DNA of 64,000 nt. Source: Agapetus fuscipes. Lineage: Eukaryota > Arthropoda > Insecta > Trichoptera > Glossosomatidae. The stretch's first letter is position 1. Each line of letters starts with the position of its first letter. Both the position numbers and the translations under genes were made by a program. Under the pieces are notes generated by a model, which was not told the DNA's origin, ran no database searches, and was given only the letters and a program-made list of their open reading frames with translations. The stretch is from positions 16,120,001 to 16,184,000 of the forward strand of contig OX637344.1 in the NCBI GenBank assembly GCA_951799405.1, written 5' to 3'. Positions 1 to 10,200 of the stretch are shown one piece after another.

Positions 1-396
1 TGGTTTCCAAACTGTAAAAATAAAGGCACCATTATTACCGAGGGAAAACAGTGAATTGAAGGTATTGAAACCTATCGGTATAAAAAATAGATGGCGGTGT
101 TTTCTTTTTAGAGGCCGGCCAAAATACATGTACCTACTCCAGAGTTTTGACCTCTCGTTTCCCCGCGCTGTGCGGCACACACACACACACATTGACAAAT
201 CTACGCCGCAACGAAACTCAAAATAAGGTAAAACAAAGATAAAAATGCACTTTTCTCAAAAACGATTTTCTTTAATTTTCAGTGTGATCGTCGCTAATAA
301 AATGAGTTGGTATAAGGCTAACCCCCCATACTGTAAAACCTTGGTTCTCATTTCGCAGTGGCACACTGAACCAAATATTTTGATTCACTTGGGATT
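1..396. other. 5' flank, no gene recognised
   Basis: No coding region is supported here. A short CA dinucleotide run lies at about 176-192. At 305-340 there is a small fragment of the RTE 3'-tail repeat, matching its start (TTGGTAT.AGGCTRACC followed by CCCATACTGTAAAA). Confidence 0.5.
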
Positions 397-646
397 CCTT
401 GACTTATAGGTTGGTATGAGGCTGACCACCCATACTGTAAAAATGGTTCACTTTGCCAATGTCACCCCTGTTTCAGGGAATGTCGGCAAGAGTTGCAGGG
501 CTTATGTTCATTTGAGGTTTGGATTTTATTTGTAAGTACACAATCAGCATTTGTAAGCGCGAACTACACGTGTTTGTTTGTGGGCATACATATGAGAGCT
601 TTGAATGAATATATCCTTGCAACTTAGATTATTATTATTATTATTA
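397..646 (+). mobile_element. RTE 3'-tail repeat (SINE-like unit)
   Basis: This is a nearly complete copy of the most abundant repeat in the window. It starts at CCTTGACTTATAGGTTGG, carries the conserved core CACTTTGCCAATGTCACCCC, and ends at TTGCAACTTAGATT followed by a short ATT tail. The same unit forms the 3' end of the RTE element at 33.3-36.5 kb. Confidence 0.8.
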
Positions 647-770
647 CATGAATTGTTTTTTATTGAATGATTTTGAAAATAAAATAAAATAATAATACAA
701 ATGGGGTCAGACTATGAATCAAATCGAATAAAAACCCTTTAATTCCTGGGCCAAAATCTTCTACGCGGGT

Positions 771-779
771 TATATAAAA
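771..779 (+). promoter_or_regulatory. Possible TATA box of the RhoU-like gene
   Basis: The string TATATAAAAG lies about 440 bases before the RhoU-like start codon. Transcription starting about 30 bases downstream would give a 5' UTR of roughly 400 bases with no splice needed. There is no transcript evidence, and a TATA-like string in AT-rich DNA can occur by chance. Confidence 0.3.
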
Positions 780-1213
780 GTTTGAGGATCTGTGTGGTCG
801 GCAACAGCAGCTGTTGCGCTGCTCACCACTACACGCGCGCAAACAATAAGTAGTACACACAGACATACACCAACACTATCACAGCTCTACCTGCTACAGA
901 CAACCTGCCTAGTGCACCTCAGTTCTCTCAGGTAGTTCATGTGTTGGTGAGGCCGAAGCGCGAGCGCACGCTTCCAATAAACTCTAATTTAAATATCTGT
1001 TACTCATCTTGCCGCGCCAGTGACTCAATCCTAAAGCAGATACGACACTATCTGCTGTTATCACGCCAGTTTATTGAATCAATTCCTTCAGTGCATCAGA
1101 AATGTGAAAGATTCATTCAATTATAATCAAGTGCGCGAAACAAATTCAGTGAAAATAAGTTTACAAATCAAAATAAGGTGATGTTTTAAACTATAATAAG
1201 AAGTGAAGAAGCG

Positions 1214-4200
1214 ATGAAGACTGGTGACTTTGGGAGATCGCACAGGCAGCCTCTGTTGTCTTCGATAAGAAAAGCTCAGGAGCAAGAGCAAGAACGACAA
1301 AGGGAGCACAATGAAACGCGGCTTGGGATAGTGGATCACAATGGTTTGAATGAGACTTGTAAGAATGTCGGGGCGAGAGCAGGTGCAAGCAAGCAGGACC
1401 ACTGGCAGATGAGAGATGCACATAAACTCAACAAAAACATAAACCAATTCACGTATAGTGAGTCAGAAACTGATGTCAATGGCGGGCAACGATATATATT
1501 CAGTTTTGAAAATGATGAACGACAGTTAAAGAATGTAAACGAAGACTTTAATCAACAGAATCAAAGGTTAATGGATGGAAACGATCCACCTGTTGCTCTG
1601 TCAGATGTAAACAATCACAACATCATGTACCAAAACGATCGTGTGACATTCCAGCACAAGGATTTGAACAGGGAAGTGGACCGCAACGAAGGACCGTTTG
1701 TGTTTGGAGTGCACAGTCCGAGTCACTTCCTATTGAGGAGGTTCAACGAGGAAGACTGCATGGACGGGAGACAACAGAAGTATGTTAACGATAAGAATAG
1801 CTGTGATATTAGATATAATGAAGGGAACCAGAACTCCGGCAGCAAAAAGGAGAAGTTGAGCGAGCAGAAGAAGAAGAAGAGCAAAGTGAGCGATAGGAGA
1901 CGGAAGAGTTCCAACAGGAGGAAGCAGAAGATCAAGTGTTTGCTGGTGGGAGATGGTGCTGTGGGGAAGACGTCGCTGATCACTTCCTATGCCAAGAACT
2001 TGTTCGAGTATGAATACAAGCCAACTGCATTCGACAATTATAACGGTAACTTTTAATTTTCATATCCATACATTACCTATTTTTTTTCTGGTAATAAAGG
2101 TGACTTGAAATTTCGCGGAATATACAGAAGTAGATACGATTTTGAAGGTCATACAGTTAATAAGGAATATAACATTGAAATAAAGGAACCAGGAACGAGA
2201 ATGCGCCAGCGCACACGTTATTGCTTGTTCACCAAAAATGCTTCGAGAATTGGCTGAATGGCTGGCTCGAGTGTATTTCATTTGAAAATGATTAGGTACT
2301 TTAAAAGGAAATATGAATGTATTAACAAATAAATAACTTTCATGAATTATAGGACCGATACGTAGTTCAGTGGTAACACTTCGGAATCTGAATGGAAGAT
2401 TGTGGGTTCGAATCCCGGCGGAGCACAAAAAAAAATACCGTTTATATTTTAAAATTTGCTCTTCGCTGGGTTAAAAAATTCATAAACCTTTACCAAAGAC
2501 CGGTCATCAAAAGGTCCATCCAGCCTTACAGCAACTGGGTCTTGCTTGAGAATTGGCGCTTTGTAGCGACGACGACCAAGCTCGTAAAAAGGTCGATAGC
2601 TCAATTGGTAGAATGCTTGCATTCAATGCCGAGAGCAAGGGTTCGATTTCAAAGGTTTACTTAGCCTTCACAAGAAATGAGAACCAGCGCCTCCGGGAGC
2701 TGGGGTATTATTGAGTCGGACAGGATGCACCCCCTGACCTTGAAGTGTCCAAGCCTTTCATGATTCATCACAAAGTATTTCTGTTTCCAACATTGCAAAT
2801 CAGTTTCCCAATGTGCAAAAATATGAATCATGTTTACTTATTTATCGATGACGTGGCTAGGAAGCCTGCATGGTAGATTTCAATTACGAAAATTAATCTC
2901 ACTCCATTTTGGCATGCTTACTTGTACGTTGTACCCGCAAAAAAACGCAACTAAGCTACACATATAGTGTAACTTCTTGCTTGCGGGGACCTATTTATTT
3001 TTACAGGTAAGGGGGCCGGCCTCACACCAACCACTTTCAGTTGAAGTGGGGGTTTCCCAGCTCCCGGGGGGCTGGTTCTCATTTCTTGTAAAGGCTGAGT
3101 AAACCTTTGAGATCGAATCCTTGCTCTCGGCATGGAATGCAAGCATTCTACCAATTGAGCTATCGACCTTTTTACGAGCTTGATCGTCGTCGCTACAAAG
3201 CGCCATTTTTCAAGCCAGACCCAGTTGCTGTAAGGCTGGATGGACCTTTGGTGACCGGTCATTGGTAAAGGTTTATGAATTTTTCAACCCGGCGAAGAGC
3301 AAATTTGAAAATATAAATGGTATATTTTTTGTGCTCCGCCGGGAATCGAACTCACAACCTTCCCATTCAGAGTCCGCAGTGTTACCACTGAGCTACGGAC
3401 CGGTCTATTTGGTCTTATTCTCAAACAGCAAAGCCATCGCTCATCCGCAGCCTTCACTGAATTTTCTGTGCAAAAAAAGGATGATCCGTAAATAAGCCAT
3501 GCTTCAAATCTTACGTGAATAGCACTGATTGAGCTGTAATATAAGCCAATACCCATAGTACCCAACTCTACGGCTTTTACCCCTTGCATAACAAAGATAC
3601 CGGACCAGTCAGTTATAGTCTAGTAGTTTACGTTTCTGACTCGTAAATGGAAGGTTGTGGGTTCGAATCCCGGCGGAGCACAAAATATGCTCTTCGCTAT
3701 GTGAAAAATTCATAAACCTTTCCCGAAGACCGGTCACTAAAGGTCCATCCAGACTTACAGCAACTGGGTCTTGCTTAAGAATTGACGCTTTCTACAGCGA
3801 CGACCAAGATCGCAGAGGGCTCTTGAGGTGTGATTCTCGCAATAACAGCGCTCACCAAATAAATCATCCTAATATTATTATTACTATTACCAGCTCATCT
3901 CACACAAAATATATATCACTACTCCTAGTGTAACAAAAATACATAAACTATACCCTCGATCGCGTAAACAGAGAAATATATGGAAAATACGAAAGTACTC
4001 CTAGAGAGCGACTTAGTTTTTTATACATTTTTTCGGTGTAATGTTCGAATGCTCAGGGTTTTTTTTTTCATAATGTTGTATAGTACTTGGGGTAGGTACC
4101 TACGCTGTTGCGAAAATACAGTTACGATTTTACTGGGTTCTCCTTTAATTATATTTATTTTAACAGAATTTATTTTACACGATTTGATTCACAATTTACA

Positions 4201-7200
4201 ACAGTTGATAATCTCTGCTTATTGGTCTTCACTGCAAAATGCTTGGATCAACTAATAATAGCCATCCGCACCATTGCAGTCCCTATATAAAGGTACAAAA
4301 GAGATCTTTCTTGCATATTCCAGATCATTTGATCTCTCGCTCGTACTAGGCCACCGTTCTTTGTACCTTAGGTACTACTACCATCATGGATCATACTGGA
4401 CTGTTCTATACACACTTTTGTACCTGTACAGTGTACAGGCGCACGTAGGTTCTTCGAAGTTCAGAACAATACTTTGTACAATTGGTACACACAACTATCT
4501 AATCTAAGCTGCGAAGATATATATCATTTAAAATTTATATTAAACGCATTCCCACAAGCAGACATGTAGTATAATTTCGCGCTAACACATGCCGCATGTG
4601 GACCTTCATTATAAAAACCCAATCTCGAATGAACTTAAGCCCTGCAACTCTTGCCGTCCTTCCCTGAAACAGGGGTGACATTGGCAAAGTGAACCATTTT
4701 TGTACAGTATGGGTGGTCAGCCGCATACCAACCTATAAGTCAAGCAACAACTATTTTAATGGGAAAATGGAAAAGAGGATAAAGGCTTCGCGATTTTCCA
4801 ATAAATTGAATTAACTCTCTGGCCCGGTATTTTCAAGTTTAGTTGTAGTTAACTGAAACCAAAAATCCCGAAGAATTAATTTTTCTTACGTATAGGGGCT
4901 ACAATCAGTGTTTCCGTACAAAAAAGGAGACATAAACCTGATTCTCTATTACTTTGTTCTCCTTGGTTCACATTATGGGAAACCTTGAGTTGTGGTAATG
5001 CAGAGTAACTTATTACCTATTTTTATCAGCATTCCTTATTTACCCATTATATACTTACCAGGCCCGGATTAACCCCTCTGGGGGCCCTGGTGCGGGGTAA
5101 AGCTCGGGGCCCCCTTTATGCTCCCCTCCCCCATGAAAATCCCTCCTCCATGAAAATCCCCCCCCCCCTTCCCTCCAACTTTTCCATAACCTCAAAGATG
5201 CATATATTTTCCGAAAAAAAAGTGCGTTGAAGTTTTTTCAATACAATATTTTTATAGCTTTTGGAGAGGCCCCATGGTAAAGCGTATGCCTCATAAAACT
5301 TACACCCCAAATATATTTTGTTGTAATGCTTGTAAACTAATTTCTATTAAGTCTGTCATGGGGACCCATTTGGTCACAAATGCCCGGAAAGACCTAGGCA
5401 ATAATAAAAATATAAGAGTTTTGTTGGCCCTGTGGGGGCCCCCTGAGTGTGGGGGCCCTGGTTCGGTTGTACCGCACGAACCGCCCTTAATGCGGGCCTG
5501 ATACTTACATATACGAATGTATAGTTCACAGGTAAGTATGTGGTAGAGGTACAGCTAGAACCTGCATATAAATAGGTTTATTTTTATCTTTGAATAAATA
5601 AGTACCCAACTCTTGATGTAATAATAAAGAAATCAACATTGATATCAAATCGTTTAATGTGCAAATATTATACTCGTAAATATGTATTAAGTTACCATGC
5701 ACTTTGAAATTATTACTTAATTTTTTTTATCATCTAATTTTTTATTTACTTCGTGTTTCGTAAAAAAGAGAGATTTAAAATAATAAAATATTGAACATAA
5801 GCCCTGCAACCACAGATCACGGAATATAAAACAACTGCAACTCTTGATTGGCAAAGTGAACCATTTTTTACAGTATGGGTGGTCAGCCTCATACCAACCC
5901 ATAAGTCAATAAATACAAGGAATAAATTACATTTAAGTACATATATAAAACAAATAAACACTAAAATAAAACCGACATTCATATATAAACATAAAACCAA
6001 AACTTCAATAATAAAAATCAGCTTACATTTTTCTCGACTTCTAGTATTTCCTCGTATTTATTTCTAAATAATATAGATCAGTTATATTTTTTTTAATATA
6101 AGGATTGCAATTCATCAACCTATTTTACCTGGTCAGAAACACGTAGTTTTCCTTTCTAAAATGTAGCCCTTTATTATTATTATTGTTTACCTTGCATATG
6201 CATAATAATAATAATAATCATATTAGGATGATTTATTTAGTGAGCACTGTTTTTGTGTGTATCACACCTCAAGAGCCCTCTGCGAGCTTGGTCGTCACTG
6301 TAGAAAGCGCCAATTCTCAAGCAAGACCCAGTTGCTGTAAGGTTGGATTGACCTTTAGTGACCGGTCTTTGGTAAAGGTATATGAATTGTGCACCAAGCG
6401 AAGAGCATATTTGAAAATATGAATGGTACATTTTTTTGTGCTTCGCTGGGATTCAAACCCACAACCTTCCATTTATGAGTCAATGTGACTACGGACTAGA
6501 CTATGGACCGGTCTAAATATATTATATTCATTATGAAATCACGGAAAGCTAAAGTAAAGATCAAACTGTTCAAATAATTAATGGGTATGTAATGTCTAAT
6601 CATCAATGATTCTGATTGCAGTTTAATGATACCATCATATGCACAATCTAGGATATGAGCTTATCAGCAAATAATGTAATAAATGTCGCAGGACAATCAT
6701 GCAATTGAGAACATCACAATGTGCCTAGGCAATTTTTTAAAATTAAAATTTTATTAAAAAAAAAAACAGAAGGCCAGGCCAGGAAAATCAATATATTTGA
6801 CACCACATATGTGATCCCTTCAAGTGCAACGCCGTAAGAAGTTCCTCAGTGAGAAAAAATGTGTCTTGAGTGCTCCGTGAAATACACCCACAGATTTGGA
6901 GTTCTTCACTCCGGGTGGCAGTCTGTTCCACTCCATCGGACCCGCAACACGGAAAGCAAGGTCTCCGAAATTTGTACAGATCTAACGGCTACCAAATTGA
7001 TGGCAACATCGCCCGCGGATCTGAGTGTCTGCCTCCTTACAACCATTTCAACAGGCAACATCATGTCAGTCAGATAAGGTGGAGCCAAGCCATCGATGGC
7101 TTTATATACCATCAGACAAACACGGTAGACCACCCTCTCCGGGAAACGAAGCCAATGTAATTTTTTTAACAGCGGAGTAATGTGAGTGAATTTTGGGTTT

Positions 7201-10200
7201 TGGAAATACGAGCTTTGCTACCAAATTCATAACAAATTGAAAAAGGTTGAACTGCTTCTTTGGTTGACCACTATAAAATGTAGAGCAATAATCAATCCAA
7301 GACATCACAAACGCGATCACCAGGGTCTTGACCGCATCTGACGGTAGACACTTTCTAATTACCTTTATTTGGTGAAGTGAAAAAAAGAGGAAGTTATTGT
7401 GGCATCTATTTGCCTTTCCATTGTCAGGTTCCGATGCAGTAAGACTCCTGGAAGTCTCACAGAATCAGAAGGCTGGATCAGCTTACCTCCTATGGAGAGT
7501 GGTACTCTATTCACCAGTAAGTAGTTGTTGTGCATTTAGTTGCATTTGACTTTTGCCTGTATGGGAAGCTCATCACTGATCCCACTTGGGCAGCGTCCAG
7601 GTTTCAGAGGCATATGCTGTAAAAATGTGTAAATATGTTCTGCTGGATATGTCTATTCTTTTCCTCATTGCTGCTGGATCTATATTGTTACAAACTTATT
7701 ATGTGTATGTGTCCGCCTCTAGTATAGTCTTTTGTGAGTTTGAATGTATGCATTTGCCCAGGCACATAACCCAAAAATCTGCTCAATAGGCTTCAATCGC
7801 TGCAGAACGCTGCAGCTAGACTCATATATGGGGCCGCAAAGTCCTGCCACATCACTCCTCATCTTCAAGCTTGCATTGGCTGAAAATCCCTGAGAGGATC
7901 ACTTTTAAAGTCGGTTTGCTCATCTTCAAAGCACTGCGTGGGAGTGCTCCGGGGTACCTGATGGAGCTGGTGTCTCCAGCTACTACAACCTCGCGCGGAC
8001 AAACACTGAGGTCAGCTGCAACAAGAACCAGCTGCCTGGACATCCCTGCAAGAAGGCCCCGCACTGTTTTTTGGAGACAGATCATTCAAGGCAGCCGCTC
8101 CAATGACTTGGAACGCTATTCCCACCTCACTGAGGGAACTGGATATGGAGAGACCGTTTAAAAGAGGTCTCAAGACTCACCTCTTCATCCAATCATACGG
8201 ACAAGCGCCTTTGTAGTGGTGACACACTGTCATAAAAGGTGCTTTACAAATTTTGTCTTATCCTATCACGTAGTTGTAACTAGGATAATATGGAACAATG
8301 CAGAAGTGTGTGGTTCACTATAGAAGAGTCCGGAATATGGGAGAGGCGTCCGTGAAGACGCTATACATTTGGACTGCGTTGTGTGAGAGACGAGTGTCGA
8401 TTGAAACACTGAGCCATTAAGAGCTAGAAATCAGTGCATTGTAAACCGACATTGTGTTAAATAAATCTTAAATAAATTTTGGAAAATACATGGCAGTTTA
8501 ATTAAAAGAACCCAACTGAAATCATAACAATATCTTATACTTGGAAAAAATATATATTTATTCAATCTGCATTATTCTGAAGTCAGTCGGCAACATTTCC
8601 ATCAGATAAGGCGCCACATTAGTATCATCTGAGCATAGAGAGGTTTGATAGTATGTGTTTAATAAATAATACATGAATAATCTGTCATCAGAGTGGTCTG
8701 ATACTTGGGCTCACACACACACATGTGAGCTTGTTATCATAAAATGCACTTCTCCGCCAAAAACTGAGGAATCTGCCGTCAGCCGTGTGCAAATATTGGC
8801 CAGAAGCAATATATTACCTTTTGTACATAAAAAAATGAATGATTTATTTGGTAAGCGCTGTTTTGTGTTAGTTACACCTCAACCACCCCTTGCAAGCTCG
8901 GTCGTCGCTATAGAAAGCGTCAATTCTCCAAAAAGATCCTATTGCTTGTAAAGCTGGATGGACTTTTTGTTTCCAGTTTTTTGACAAAGGCATATGAATT
9001 TATCAAGAAGTAAAGAGCAGATATTTCTTTGTACCTACTCTGCGGGGAATTAAATACACGATAATCTGTTTATGAGTCTGTAGCGTTCACCATTAGACTA
9101 CGGACCAACGTAATAGTTATATTTGACAAATAGACTGGTTGCTGATCTAATCTAATCTAAGCTGCAAAGATATATATCATTTAAGATTTATACTAAATGC
9201 ATTCCCACAAGCAGATATGTATAATTTCGCTAACACATGCCGCATGTGGACCTACAATATAAAAACCCAATCTCAAATGAACATAAGCCTTGCAACTCTT
9301 GCCGTCCTTCCCTGAAACAGGGGTGACATTGGCAAAGTGAACCAATTTTTATATTATGGGTGGTCAGCCGCATAACAACCTATAAGTCAAGGAACAAGAG
9401 CTGAGATGTTTACATATTATTTCTGAAGATGAATATCATCCACAAATATGTTGAATCAATCTATTATTTTTATTTAATTAAAAGAGAACCCAGTAAAATC
9501 ATAACAATATCCATTACCTTTTCCATATATTTAATTTTTTTACATTCGCTCTGTATGTACTCGTCTGTGTAAAATTTGCTGTCTCTGTAAAATAAGTTCT
9601 ATAAAGATAAAATAAAAGATTACTCTATAATTTATTCAAGAGAAACAAGATACTTCTGTAATCTGCATTCTCAAAAAAATAACAATTATAATTGTCTTGT
9701 TAGAAGTTTCACAATGTAAGGGTATGTGTATAATTATTAGTATGATGTAAGCTAATGATGATGATGGTGTTGTTTTCAGTGGACGTGGAAGTGGATCAGA
9801 GGCCCGTCAACGTGGAGATCTGTGACACGGCAGGACAGGTGAGCATACCACTCTCTAGGGACACTTAGCTGTTGAAGATTGGCGATTATCATTGCTAAAG
9901 TTATTTGGTCTTGAACGGGAAGAAATCAAAATGGTGAACAGCTTTGAATATCTCGGTTGTACACTCAATTCGAACCGTGACATGATCCATGAAATAAAAA
10001 TCCGAATAGACCAAGCGAGAGCAGCATTCATAAAGATGAAAATGTTGTCTAACAGAAACATATTGCTACAAACTTGGAGTACCTACGCGCGCCTGTGAAG
10101 GTACAATAGTGTGTGTAGAACAGTCCAGTATGATCCATGATGATAGTAGTGAGGTACATGAACGGCGGTCTGGTTTGAGCGCAAGATCGAACGATCTGGA

